A stretch of 33,505 nucleotides of DNA from Planctomycetaceae bacterium (GCA_005798335.1 SYJV01000393.1:1-33505), one strand, 5' to 3'; positions 1 through 9,013 are shown, counted from the stretch's first letter. The notes: generated by a model not told the origin, from the letters alone. Made by a program: numbers and translations.

Positions 1-346
1 CAGCACCGCGCATCATTCCTCTGCCCCAATTCCTTTGCCAATGAAGTTGTAGTCTTGAACGGCAAGGGAATGAAGGCAAAAGAATAGGCGATTTGCTGCG
101 CAGGTTTGCTGCTTATTTGGGCGAGCGGCAGATGGGAATTTACCAAGGCCTAAGCGAATACAAGCCCGATGCGCAAGCGAGTGCGTCAATCCTGGCATAC
201 ACTCGCTTGCGCTTCGGGCTTGTATTGGTAAGAAACTATCTGCCGCTCGCCTTGGCTTTCATAGAACTCGATTGGTCGGACCAATTGCAGTACCGCGCAT
301 CATTCCTCTGCCCCAATTCCTCTGCCATTGAAGCTGTAGTCTTGAA
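1..346. repeat. pair of ~60-bp direct repeats flanking a hairpin element
   Basis: Bases 1-59 and 288-346 are near-identical direct copies (4 mismatches in 59 by eye), starting at CAGCACCGCGCATC and CAGTACCGCGCATC. They lie on either side of the imperfect inverted repeat at 121-250. The first copy may extend beyond the window. No coding function is apparent in either strand; the open frames here have no recognisable domain. The layout resembles an intergenic repeat family or a duplication linked to insertion of the hairpin element. Confidence 0.8.
121..250. repeat. long imperfect inverted repeat (REP/MITE-like hairpin)
   Basis: The left arm (121-183) begins GCGAGCGGCAGAT and ends GCGCAAGCGAGTG. 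The right arm (200-250) is its reverse complement, except for a few substitutions and a 12-base segment present only in the left arm. The loop is about 16 bases. Arms rich in the CACTCGCTTGCGC motif resemble dispersed palindromic repeats that I recall from Pirellulales genomes; that recollection was not checked. Confidence 0.75.
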
Positions 347-351
347 TTGCA

Positions 352-395
352 GCAAAATAGAAACAGCTCGGACCGAAATGAGATCGGCCCGAGCT
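352..395 (-). terminator. rho-independent terminator of the BON gene
   Basis: Read on the minus strand, AGCTCGG (complement of 389-395) pairs with CCGAGCT (complement of 365-371). The stem has an inner 3-bp extension after one mismatch, and is followed by a T-rich run (GTTTCTATTTTGC, complement of 352-364). It starts about 49 bases past the stop of the BON-domain gene, the right place for its transcript end. Confidence 0.6.
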
Positions 396-443
396 TGTGG
401 TGTCACATGTCGTGCGGAGGGTCAACCACACGCATCAGTCGAA

Positions 444-1499
444 TTATCGTTTGCTGGTAAAGTCGAGGTACCAGAGTCCATCATCCCATTCCAACGCGAC
501 CTTGCGCCATCCCAAAGGAACTTGAGGATAGGGGTAGAACGGACCGATGTATGGCCACGCCGATGGACTGTATTGCTTGGGATAAGTTACGGCACCATAG
601 TTTGGATAGGCCGCATAGCTTGGCCAAGCATATGAAGGCATGTACGGTTGGTCGTAGCGAGGTGCTCCTGAGCCGTATGATCCGCCTGCTCCTTGCATGG
701 GAACTGGTCCGCCCGTTGCCGCGCCTTCGACCACCGAGCCGTCTTGGCTGTATGCTGCCAGACCACTGGGCGCGAATGCTCGAGGCATGGGACCGCCGCC
801 CATCACGGGCATGCTGCTGATCGGTGTAGCTGGAGCATCTTCGATTGGCGACGGGCTGCCCGTCGAAACCGTTCGAATCTTACTATCGCTGCGCGACTTA
901 GTCACCGAGATGTCATCGACCACTTTCTTCACGCCGCGAATGCGACGGACGATGTTTAGCACGTGATCTTTTTGCGAGTCATTGGCGACTTTGCCTCGCA
1001 ACCAAACGTCGCCACTGACCGTGCTGACGTCCAGTTCGAAACCTCGCAAAGCTCCGGACTGTTTCTCACTTTGCAATCTCGAAATAATCGCGTCGGTGAT
1101 GGCCACATCCGCTGCGCTTGGCTGGTGGGTTGACTCGGTGTTGGAGGCGGGAACGACGGCGTTGGATTTTGCACTGCGAGGTATATTGTTCCCCGCTGCG
1201 TGTTCCACTGTTTCGCCTTCAATAACCAAGTTGTTGACCAAGTCATTCACACCTAGCGCGCTTGAGGACGCGTACGCGACCAGAGAGCGCTGTGCCAAAG
1301 ACTTGACCGTACCATTGAGATAAACCACTCCTTGATCGACCTTCAAGTCGATATCAAATCCCTTCAAGCTGCCATCGGCTTTGTGTTCTTGAAGTTTCGC
1401 CATAATGGCTTGGGCAATTTCTCGGTCTCCACCCACAGCCCAAGCGGGCATGGCGGCTGTGACCGAAGCGATTACCGCGCTAAATAGAAAACGTCGCAT
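444..1499 (-). CDS. exported protein with two BON domains and a Pro/Tyr-rich planctomycete tail
   Basis: This 351-residue protein starts at the ATG at 1499, chosen because AGGAGGG sits just upstream and the following residues form a signal peptide (cleavage near AWA-VGG, residue ~21). The frame stays open for 89 codons upstream, but without recognisable sequence. Two BON domains follow, at about residues 26-95 and 131-201, each with the helix/strand pattern ending in a conserved V-D/N-D/N core. BON domains are thought to bind phospholipid or other envelope surfaces; OsmY is an example. Residues ~205-310 are low-complexity (Gly, Pro, Ser, Tyr). The last 35 residues contain PYPQVPLGWRKVALEWDDG, which looks like a conserved C-terminal block. 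A periplasmic envelope-stress or surface role is inferred. It lies 345 bp downstream of the protease operon and has its own terminator, so it is probably a separate transcript. Confidence 0.85.
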   Translation of the reverse strand: MRRFLFSAVIASVTAAMPAWAVGGDREIAQAIMAKLQEHKADGSLKGFDIDLKVDQGVVYLNGTVKSLAQRSLVAYASSSALGVNDLVNNLVIEGETVEHAAGNNIPRSAKSNAVVPASNTESTHQPSAADVAITDAIISRLQSEKQSGALRGFELDVSTVSGDVWLRGKVANDSQKDHVLNIVRRIRGVKKVVDDISVTKSRSDSKIRTVSTGSPSPIEDAPATPISSMPVMGGGPMPRAFAPSGLAAYSQDGSVVEGAATGGPVPMQGAGGSYGSGAPRYDQPYMPSYAWPSYAAYPNYGAVTYPKQYSPSAWPYIGPFYPYPQVPLGWRKVALEWDDGLWYLDFTSKR

Positions 1500-1843
1500 G
1501 GGAACCCTCCTACGAATTGCTGTCGTGTGACCACAATCTGGCTTTCCACACCAACTGGCTTGAGCGGTCGATCGGTAAATCACCGAAGCGCTTTCGCCAA
1601 GTATCTGTGCGGAAGGGTGCGGGAACTGTGGGTCGGACATGATGCTAATCGCATCTCTTGCCAACGAACTATCGGAACCAACGATGCACTGTTGGAGGAA
1701 GTCGCAAAATGCAGACGTACTTGCGCCCACGAACTGCCCAGTGGCAATCAACGCGGACGAGAACATCCATCTTGCGTCAAGAATCCCCCCTCGAGCGCAA
1801 TTGGACTGTTTGTTTGTCCGCGATTAGTTTTCGGCAACCGCAG
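1500..1843. other. intergenic region without a supported gene
   Basis: This 344-bp gap separates the end of the protease operon from the BON gene. It presumably carries the BON promoter. The only notable element is the BON ribosome-binding site (AGGAGGG on the minus strand, next to 1500). The 89-codon upstream extension of the BON reading frame crosses it but shows no domain. No RNA gene or clear terminator was seen. Confidence 0.5.
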
Positions 1844-2305
1844 CTAGGATCTGGTAGGGTTTTTTTTGATTTTGCCGGTCTTCGGGGAAAAATCGCTTTT
1901 AACAGGTGAATCGAACACGCTACTCCGCAACCACCCGAGCAGGCTGAAGAACACCGAAGCGCCAATAATTACTGCACCAGCGATAGCGCCAATTCGAGGG
2001 CGCACCGCCCACAACACCATTACAATCACTATCGCCACCAAAAGAGTACCGCGCAAACGATGCCAGCCGAATCGTTCCAACTGCGGAGCGGCCAGCCAAG
2101 CTAATCCGCAAACTACGCCCACTTTAAGCAGTGTATTGGCAAAGTACTCGCGGCTCGCCTGATCCCCTCGCGGCCAAACCAAGATCGCTAGCCCGACCAA
2201 CAAACAAACGCCAGCGCAGGCCGCCAACAGCCATCGCTGAATTCGACTGGTCAGGTCGCTGGCAAGCTCGTCGTTGGAGTATTTGCTTCGATTCTTGTCG
2301 CTCAT
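1844..2305 (-). CDS. small integral membrane protein of unknown function
   Basis: The protein has 153 residues. It has a short charged N-terminus, then about four hydrophobic segments (residues ~27-45, 60-76, 86-101, 106-126), then a basic cytoplasmic-looking tail ending KTGKIKKNPTRS. I do not recognise a family. Its ATG shares one base with the TAA of the upstream gene (2305), so it is translationally coupled and is the last gene of the five-gene protease operon. From context it may anchor or assist the HtrA-like proteins; this is inference only. Confidence 0.75.
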   Translation of the reverse strand: MSDKNRSKYSNDELASDLTSRIQRWLLAACAGVCLLVGLAILVWPRGDQASREYFANTLLKVGVVCGLAWLAAPQLERFGWHRLRGTLLVAIVIVMVLWAVRPRIGAIAGAVIIGASVFFSLLGWLRSSVFDSPVKSDFSPKTGKIKKNPTRS

Positions 2306-4398
2306 TAAATACGATCCAATCCTATCAGCCAGTTCTTAATCTGCTCGATAGGAAGCGATTCCAATTTTCCCGGATTCAGCTCTGGCGCTGGCAAAGGAGT
2401 GGCAGGATAACCCAATTTTCGTAATCGATCGCATGCTTCGACCACCGAATCATTGCCTGCAAACAGAAACTTTAATGACTGCAAAGGCGAATTGGGTTCG
2501 CGCCAATTAAGACCCTCCAAGCGCGCCGCCAACGTCATCACGCCCGCAATTTTATCCATTTGCAGCCGCGCGCCGACCAATGCTAGTTGCCCGCCTGCCC
2601 CCAACCCAGCCACCGCTGTTCTCGATGGATCGATGCGATACGAGTTCTCAAGCTTCCCGATTACTCGGCCAATCAACTGGGATTCTTCCAGCGACCATCG
2701 TTTTGCATTCGCGGACGAAAAATAGGCGACGATCCACCCGCGGTCCTTGGCGAATGATTCCCAAAAACCCGTGAATTTTGGTTGGTCAACTTCACCTGGC
2801 TCGGGACTCACCACCAACAGACCTGACGCTGCCATTGACGCCGTGGATGGAACCAACGCCGCCGCTTTGTTCGGAAAGTCCCCCAGCGGCAACGTCAGAA
2901 CTTGTGTCGTGACGTTAGGGTCGATAGGCTTGCTTGGCTGGTCGCCTACGGGAATATTTGCCGGCCAAGTTGCGACGTTCAAGGATACGACCTTAGCGGA
3001 TTCGGTGTCTGTTTTTACAACCAGCTTCACCGGAACATCCAGTTCGGCGATTGCGATATGCGTCCTCAGTTCGCGCGGCGACGCGACTTTCTCTTCGCTA
3101 CATTTCGTGACCACCCAACCGATCTGAAGTCCAGCTTTGGTCGCTGGCGAACTGGGTTCCACGTAAGTGATACGTGCACCGCCGTTGTCGACGTCGGCTC
3201 GCAAACCCAAATATCGTGTCTCGTAGATAGGAATGGTTTTTGCCAACGTGGCTTCCAGGTCGAGTTTTACGCCTCCCCGCCGCACGGTAAAGCGAAACGC
3301 CTGCCCAGCATCAACCGGTCCCAAGGCATGCCGCAAATGTGCCAACAATTCGACCTGAACATTGCCGGCGGCCACAATTAAATCTCCTGACCGAACGCCC
3401 GATTTGGCGGCTGGCGAACCCGGGGTAGCTCCGACCACTCGAACGGGACCGGACAATTCATTTTGCTGGCGTGTCACTACTCCAAGTTTGCCGGCATGAA
3501 TATCTTCACCTGCCTGAAGACGTTTCAGCCGAGCCAGCACATCTTCAAATGGTACGGCAAAGCCGATTCCAGAATCGTAGATTTGCGACGAATCACCTTC
3601 CATGATTCCTCCGGTCGAGATCGGTGCCAGAATCCCGATCACGCGCCCCGCAAGGTCGATTAAAGGCCCGCCATAATTTACTGGAGATACTTTCGCGTCC
3701 GTTTGAATTGCCTTGCCGTAAGCGCGCCCCATGGCGCTAATAATACCGACCGATTGTGATACCGCGTTACTATCAAACGTTTTGCCGAGCGCGATTGCCC
3801 ATTGACCGACGGTCACTCTTTCACCAAGTGCAGACGCAGGCATAGGTAATCGACTGTTGCTTTCTACTTTCAGCAAAGCCAACTCGCGGCTATGGTCGCG
3901 CGCAACGATCCGGGCTGCCGCACGCGAACCGTCGGGTAGAGCGACGAGAATCGAACCGGGTTGCTGCCGAAAGTTAAACAAGCTCGAGATGATCCAGCCA
4001 TCTTCTCCCACGATGGTTCCAGTTGTCGGACCATCGGCGACCAACTCGCCATCCACCTTTTCGCGCCCGCCAAAAGTCTCGATCTGCACCACGCAGCGAG
4101 CGGCTTTATCGACCGCAGCCTGAAACGCAGCTTGCTCCAGCTCGCTCAGTTCCTCTAACGAGTCAGCGGATTGCGTCCCTAGCGTCGCAACGGCTACTTG
4201 ATTCGTCGCTGCATCCGCCAAAGTCCCTGTTGGTTGTGGGTTTGGCGTTGTTTGGCCGTAGCCGATCGAAATCAGCAGCAAGCCGGCCGCGAGGCTGAGA
4301 GAAATCGGCAAGCAGTAGCGCCACGATGAAACTCGCGCCAACGAATACCGTATCCGCAAAAGCCAAAATCTATTGTCGAATTGAGGTTGTTTGCTCAC
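2305..4398 (-). CDS. HtrA-like pseudoprotease with two PDZ domains and a degenerate alpha/beta-hydrolase domain
   Basis: The protein has 697 residues. It starts with GTG at 4398, two bases after the stop of the previous operon gene. A membrane or signal segment covers residues ~29-48, and a trypsin-like fold covers ~87-295. The catalytic positions of HtrA are changed: the TNNH histidine motif reads SSLF (His to Phe141), the Asp of the DLALLK motif is Glu172, and GNSGGP reads VNYGGP (Ser to Tyr242). The fold-defining GGP and LALLKV blocks remain, so it is probably folded but inactive. PDZ domains lie at about 303-388 and 395-478. Residues ~525-697 resemble an alpha/beta-hydrolase, but the nucleophile elbow reads GLGAG instead of GxSxG, so this half also looks inactive. 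A substrate-binding or scaffold role beside the active HtrA two genes upstream is inferred. I recall the NYGGP form from other planctomycetes, so it may be a conserved family and not a decaying gene. Confidence 0.85.
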   Translation of the reverse strand: MSKQPQFDNRFWLLRIRYSLARVSSWRYCLPISLSLAAGLLLISIGYGQTTPNPQPTGTLADAATNQVAVATLGTQSADSLEELSELEQAAFQAAVDKAARCVVQIETFGGREKVDGELVADGPTTGTIVGEDGWIISSLFNFRQQPGSILVALPDGSRAAARIVARDHSRELALLKVESNSRLPMPASALGERVTVGQWAIALGKTFDSNAVSQSVGIISAMGRAYGKAIQTDAKVSPVNYGGPLIDLAGRVIGILAPISTGGIMEGDSSQIYDSGIGFAVPFEDVLARLKRLQAGEDIHAGKLGVVTRQQNELSGPVRVVGATPGSPAAKSGVRSGDLIVAAGNVQVELLAHLRHALGPVDAGQAFRFTVRRGGVKLDLEATLAKTIPIYETRYLGLRADVDNGGARITYVEPSSPATKAGLQIGWVVTKCSEEKVASPRELRTHIAIAELDVPVKLVVKTDTESAKVVSLNVATWPANIPVGDQPSKPIDPNVTTQVLTLPLGDFPNKAAALVPSTASMAASGLLVVSPEPGEVDQPKFTGFWESFAKDRGWIVAYFSSANAKRWSLEESQLIGRVIGKLENSYRIDPSRTAVAGLGAGGQLALVGARLQMDKIAGVMTLAARLEGLNWREPNSPLQSLKFLFAGNDSVVEACDRLRKLGYPATPLPAPELNPGKLESLPIEQIKNWLIGLDRI

Positions 4399-4400
4399 CG

Positions 4401-5516
4401 TTACTCACCGTTCAGCGAAAACTCTTTGAGTTCATTGCCTCGTTGGACCAGAATCGTGACTCGATCACCACGATCCACGAATCCCAATTCGTCGCGCAAC
4501 ATGGATTGAGAGGTAACGCGAATGGAATTGAAAAAGAGAATTAGATCATCGATTTTTAAACCCGCTTTGTCAGCTCGCGTTTCTGGTACGATCGCATCGA
4601 TATAAGGAGGAGTCTTGGTCAGTACGTCTGGAATCAGCACGATGCCCAAACTTGCAAGCGTATTTGGCCGATCAGCAACGCGCCGGCTGACCGGCGTTTT
4701 GGCGATCGACTTGCCGTCAATGATCTTTTGTACCGACGCAGTGAGTTGATCCATGGGAATTGCGTAATTCAGCCAGATGTTCGCTCGAGCTTCGCGCAGT
4801 TCTTTACCCAACATACCCAGTAACCGTCCGTTGAGATCAATCAGCGCTCCACCAGCGGCACCGGGATTATTGGTCATTGCGTCAATCACGAAGACGGGCC
4901 CTTGGTACACCGAAGAAAAGGTCCCGCGGCGCGCGTCTAGGCGAGTGCGTGTCATGATGACGCCTTTTTGAACACTGGACATTTCTCGACCCGTGGCGAT
5001 GCCAAATAAATTGCTGATCGCTAGAACTCGCTGTCCCACATTGGCCGTGACCGTTTCGTCGAGGCTGAAGTGAGCTCGAGCCGGTTGTTTAGTTTGCAGT
5101 ACCGCGATCTCCAGGTTGGGGTCAATCCCGATAACAACTGCTTCGTCGCGCCTACCATCGCTCGATACGACGGCGACCTCGTCGACGTCCAGCACAGTGC
5201 TCCACACCGTAAGAATGTGTCCCTTGTCGGAAATGAAAAAGCCGCTTTGATAAGCATCCAAGCCGGCAGTTCCACCCGCGCCAAAAATTTTTACGGTCTT
5301 GGCTTCCACCGACAGAATAGTCGAGCCAACCGATCCCAATTGCCGCATGTCCTGGTCTCCGGCCGCTCGACACGGCACACCTCCAATCAAACTCGCCCAG
5401 CCGATCAGCCACAGTCCGAAACAAAAATTATGAACTCTACCTCCCATTGGCCTTGCGCGCTTGGCCCTAGGGGTCGCCCAACGTAGGATCATGTTCACTT
5501 TGCAATTTGGCATCAT
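4401..5516 (-). CDS. HtrA-like pseudoprotease with one PDZ domain
   Basis: The protein has 371 residues if it starts at the ATGATG at 5516, which overlaps the stop of the active HtrA gene by four bases; Met24 is another possible start, just before the signal segment. A signal peptide lies at ~24-51. The trypsin-like domain (~60-265) keeps the LTxxxTV and AGGAL framework but lacks the triad: the His position is Ser106, the Asp position is Glu136 (in DPNLEIAVL), and the Ser position is Ala221 (GNSGG reads GAAGG). A PDZ domain occupies ~285-369. It is expected to be periplasmic and proteolytically inactive, perhaps forming mixed assemblies with the intact HtrA encoded just upstream. No weakening of the frame is visible, so the losses look maintained rather than caused by decay. 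Confidence 0.85.
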   Translation of the reverse strand: MMPNCKVNMILRWATPRAKRARPMGGRVHNFCFGLWLIGWASLIGGVPCRAAGDQDMRQLGSVGSTILSVEAKTVKIFGAGGTAGLDAYQSGFFISDKGHILTVWSTVLDVDEVAVVSSDGRRDEAVVIGIDPNLEIAVLQTKQPARAHFSLDETVTANVGQRVLAISNLFGIATGREMSSVQKGVIMTRTRLDARRGTFSSVYQGPVFVIDAMTNNPGAAGGALIDLNGRLLGMLGKELREARANIWLNYAIPMDQLTASVQKIIDGKSIAKTPVSRRVADRPNTLASLGIVLIPDVLTKTPPYIDAIVPETRADKAGLKIDDLILFFNSIRVTSQSMLRDELGFVDRGDRVTILVQRGNELKEFSLNGE

Positions 5517-7462
5517 GGCTTGGCGGGCTCTTGAGTTTCTTTCGCGAACGTGGTCGCTTCTAGCGAGAGCAGCAACATCGGTTCTGTTCCATATTGCAGT
5601 CGAATCCGGCTTGGCCAACTGCGCCCTTCCTGCTGGACATACTGATCGAAGTACAGCTCCACTGGATCTTGGCCGGAATCGCCAAAGACCTCCAATGACA
5701 CGATTTTCGATGAATCGGGTGGTACGTGAAAACGCACGGTCGTATCCAACCACGCTACTTGCAGCGCGTCGCACATTTCCGCTTTGGCCAGTTCGTTCAC
5801 CAAAGCGGGATACACGGGAACGGTCCCCAAGTAGATCGTGTTGCCGATCTGATCGGGTCCAAGTTGCTGGAATTGTTGCCAAGCCAATAATCCGACTAAG
5901 ATTCCCGATTCGTTGTGCCGCGCAACTAAATCGGAAAGCTCATCCAGGACGGGCATCTCGATCGACCTCAGGCCCACCTGCAATTTGCAACGGCTAGGCG
6001 AAATCTCGATTTGGGCTCTAGTCGTTTCGCCGGTCACCGTACCGCTAAATCTCCATATTTTGTCCAGTGGTCGAAAATCTCCTGACGATTGAATTCGCTT
6101 CCAAACTGCGTCGCGATGCAAGCGATTGAAATAGTAATTGGAAAAACCCGGTCGAACATCAAGCATGGATTTCACTGTTGCGAAATCCGGGCTAACTCGC
6201 TTAACAAGCTCTTCTGTGGCGGCATCCTTGGGCTGTTTGTCTGGCTGGTCATCGGTGGGTTTGGGTTCCTTGGGTTGCCCTTCCTGCTCCTGCGGTTTTT
6301 CTGGAGGATGAGCATCGGGAAGCTGACCTGCCACTGCCTCCAGCAACTGTTTGTCGGAATGAACTCCGCTGAGCCGTACCAGCATCGACAATTGGCGGCC
6401 TTGACGGCGGATCTGAATTGGCACTCGCCATTCTTTGGGTAAAGTGCCTAGGATATTCTTGAAGTCGTTCGTACTTTGAACCTCGCGATCCGCTAAGGAA
6501 GCTACCTGGTCCCCATAGCGCAAGCCGCGATGGTAGGCGTCGCTGGAACTCAAGATGTTGCTCACCAGAACATCGCCTTGATCATCCGTGGAGACAGTGG
6601 CGCCCAGCGTTGCGTGATCGACCAATCGCCCGCTGCGCAGCATGCCGAGAAACCCTTTGACTTGATTACTGCTGATCGCGTAACCGACTCCGACATTGAC
6701 GCGTCCACGTTTTTCGAACGAACAGCGACCATTGATGCCGATTACTTCTCCAGCCAGATTGAACAGGGGTCCGCCCGAGTTCCCAGGATTCACAGCAGCA
6801 TCGGTCTGAATGCAGTCGGAATATTCCAACAGCGTCCCCGCCGGATATTGGTACCGCCCGACACCGCTTACCAACCCCAACGAAATAGAAGCGGCGAGGT
6901 TGGTTGCCAAGCCAAAGGGATTGCCCGACGAAAAACACCACTGGCCAACGCGAACACGACTGCTGTCTGCCAAGGGAGCTGTGGGGAAATCGCTCCGTCC
7001 CAACAATTTGATCAACGATACGTCGCCTGTGGCGTCGACTCCCACGATCACAGCATCGTACATCTTGCCATCGCCCAAGCCGCAGCGCATGTGGTCGCCA
7101 CACGCACTGGTGACGTGGAAATTTGTCAAAGCATATCCGTCGGGCGTAATCAATACTCCACTCCCTCCTCCACTTCCGTCCAAACCAAACACAGCCACGG
7201 TAGCTTTGGCCGCGCTTGCCATGACCGCAACACGCCGCGATTGCGCTTCAATGACTTGCTGGGACGGAGTATCTTTCGGATTAGCCTCAACCGACGACTG
7301 AGTCGAAGCCTGCTCCGAAGCGTCCGCAACTGCGGCGCCAGTAGCAATAACCGCCAGCAAAAACCCAATCGTTGGCGTCGCGAGAAACCAAATTTCATTC
7401 ATCCGGCTCAGTAGATCGAGCGTGCTCGTTCGGACACCTGCGGAGCAATTTTGCGTCGGCAT
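5513..7462 (-). CDS. HtrA/DegP-type serine protease with PDZ domain and unique C-terminal region
   Basis: This is the only member of the three HtrA-like genes with a complete triad: His116 (TNFHV), Asp147 (ATGDVSLIKL) and Ser229 (NPGNSGGPL). It has 649 residues from the ATG at 7462, which directly follows the previous stop (TAA then ATG). Met21 is an alternative start immediately before a signal or anchor segment (residues ~24-46). The order is protease domain (~78-275), PDZ (~284-366), a Pro/Glu/Lys-rich linker (~380-415), then about 230 residues that I do not recognise. HtrA enzymes degrade or refold damaged proteins in the periplasm. The family usually has one or two PDZ domains and 350-500 residues, so the C-terminal extension is unusual and may set partner or target choice. 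Confidence 0.9.
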   Translation of the reverse strand: MPTQNCSAGVRTSTLDLLSRMNEIWFLATPTIGFLLAVIATGAAVADASEQASTQSSVEANPKDTPSQQVIEAQSRRVAVMASAAKATVAVFGLDGSGGGSGVLITPDGYALTNFHVTSACGDHMRCGLGDGKMYDAVIVGVDATGDVSLIKLLGRSDFPTAPLADSSRVRVGQWCFSSGNPFGLATNLAASISLGLVSGVGRYQYPAGTLLEYSDCIQTDAAVNPGNSGGPLFNLAGEVIGINGRCSFEKRGRVNVGVGYAISSNQVKGFLGMLRSGRLVDHATLGATVSTDDQGDVLVSNILSSSDAYHRGLRYGDQVASLADREVQSTNDFKNILGTLPKEWRVPIQIRRQGRQLSMLVRLSGVHSDKQLLEAVAGQLPDAHPPEKPQEQEGQPKEPKPTDDQPDKQPKDAATEELVKRVSPDFATVKSMLDVRPGFSNYYFNRLHRDAVWKRIQSSGDFRPLDKIWRFSGTVTGETTRAQIEISPSRCKLQVGLRSIEMPVLDELSDLVARHNESGILVGLLAWQQFQQLGPDQIGNTIYLGTVPVYPALVNELAKAEMCDALQVAWLDTTVRFHVPPDSSKIVSLEVFGDSGQDPVELYFDQYVQQEGRSWPSRIRLQYGTEPMLLLSLEATTFAKETQEPAKP

Positions 7463-8719
7463 TTACTTGGCGAACCTCAGTTGTTTCCAAAGAACTACAT
7501 TGCCAACTGGCTGCTTAGCATCGGAATCGACCACCAATCGCAGACGTTTACCTGCTTCGATGGCCAAGTCAATCGCAATTGGTTGGCGCGGGTCCATGAG
7601 AGTCTTTTCGACAAGTTGTTTCTCTTCCTGAAAGATGCGAAAACGGCACGGAACGAATTGCGGACCATCGGGGCTGAGCTCAACGCTGCCCAGCAGTCGT
7701 TGAAATCCTTCGGGTATGCGGTAGACGATCGAGCCAGATCCCAGGAACTGGAGGCCCGGCCCCATGGTAGCCATCAGGTCGCCCTTGCTGGCCGATAGTA
7801 TTTGCGGTCCGAACAATTCATTAAACTCCGGCAATTCAAGTCCGCCGAGACGCTTCTGGGTGGTTCGTTCCAAGGGTTCTAGTTCTGCCAAGAACTGCAT
7901 GTTTCCGAAAGAGAAATCAATCTCGGCCAATGATGTGATGGGTATCTCGATCTGGCTGCCGCACAATAATTTTACTTGGATCGCGGCGTTACCAGTGAGG
8001 TCCTTTGCAGACACAGATTGAGCCATCCACTTAGCTCCATCTATCTCGCGCACAATCGCACCTCCCTTGTTGCCTGCCAAAACTGGATTTTTGGAATAGA
8101 ATCGAATACCCGCCAGTTTCGCTCGCGGTGCGTCGATGGCTTGGCCTGCAAAGTCGAACTTGACGATGTTCGGTTCGATGCGTTGAATCAGCCCTTCAAT
8201 CTTGTCGAGCGCCTCGGGCGAACGAATCAGCACCAAGACGTCGCTCGAAAGCTTGGAGGCAACAATCGCTTGCCATTGGGTCTGTTGAGCTTCCGACAGC
8301 GTTTGAAATTGACAACTGGTAATGGCGGTGGTTTCTAGCTTATGACTTCGCTGGTCAGCGATTTGGCAATTCACACTGGTTCCGTCGAAAGTAATTTGTT
8401 GACAAGCGAATTGGCTGCCATCGGACAACAACGCGATGGTTGACCGCTCCGATATCGCCGAAGGCCTGTCAACGGATCGAGTCGCGAAACTAAGTTTGCG
8501 AACTTGACCCAGTGCAATCGTTTGCTCTTTGCTCGCCGCCGCGCGAACTCGAATTCCCTGATCAGAAATCTCCAGGATTGCGGCAGAGTACGCTGGAGTA
8601 TTCGTTTGGACGACTTCGGCCGTAACGCCGTCGTGAGAGGATGCCCCTGCTTGCCCCAACAGTGCCTGCATGGGGGCAGCCAGCAGCAGTCCAAATATTA
8701 GGGCGATAATTCCATTCAT
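7463..8719 (-). CDS. exported protein with C-terminal NPCBM-like domain
   Basis: The protein has 418 residues from the ATG at 8719, chosen for the GGAAG motif upstream and the signal peptide that follows (MNGIIALIFGLLLAAPMQA). The frame extends 25 codons further without a signal. The centre (residues ~35-310) is beta-rich and unrecognised, with repeated patterns about response to composition of the IRVRAA / ITSLAEIDF type. The last ~100 residues (318-415) match the look of NPCBM/NEW2 carbohydrate-binding modules, with a GSGSIVYRIP block, CRFRIFQEEKQL, and RLRLVVDSD near the end. As first gene of the protease operon, and adjacent to the intact HtrA, it may bring the system to polysaccharide or glycoprotein surfaces; this is inference. 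Confidence 0.75.
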   Translation of the reverse strand: MNGIIALIFGLLLAAPMQALLGQAGASSHDGVTAEVVQTNTPAYSAAILEISDQGIRVRAAASKEQTIALGQVRKLSFATRSVDRPSAISERSTIALLSDGSQFACQQITFDGTSVNCQIADQRSHKLETTAITSCQFQTLSEAQQTQWQAIVASKLSSDVLVLIRSPEALDKIEGLIQRIEPNIVKFDFAGQAIDAPRAKLAGIRFYSKNPVLAGNKGGAIVREIDGAKWMAQSVSAKDLTGNAAIQVKLLCGSQIEIPITSLAEIDFSFGNMQFLAELEPLERTTQKRLGGLELPEFNELFGPQILSASKGDLMATMGPGLQFLGSGSIVYRIPEGFQRLLGSVELSPDGPQFVPCRFRIFQEEKQLVEKTLMDPRQPIAIDLAIEAGKRLRLVVDSDAKQPVGNVVLWKQLRFAK

Positions 8720-9013
8720 TTTCTGCTTCCGACGGCTTGAACCAATTTCGCGTATCGTCTGTCCACCATCCAGAGCGAAGAACTGATGTGCCATTCATGA
8801 TAGGCGGAAATGGCTCGCGCGGCATGTGTCTTGAGAATTCTAACAGTTGCGCAGACTTGGATGCGGTTTTAATATAGGCAAAATTCGACTCTCCGCTAGA
8901 AAATGCGCGACAAACGACGAATGTGCCGTAGGTAACTTGACGAACTGCCGTTTTCGAGGGAAATTGGAATACTCAAATCGTCAGTAGCCCCAAGAGGGTT
9001 GCATGAATCGACC

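Noticed and set aside
93-635. 180-codon plus-strand open frame
   Set aside because: It runs through the hairpin repeat, the BON terminator and the antisense of the BON gene end.
1500-1766. N-terminal extension of the BON protein
   Set aside because: The start at 1499 has a strong ribosome-binding site and a signal peptide directly after it; the extension would bury the signal.
6530-7414. 294-codon plus-strand open frame
   Set aside because: It is antisense to the intact HtrA protease, whose triad and PDZ domain prove the minus-strand frame; no domain is visible in the plus-strand translation.
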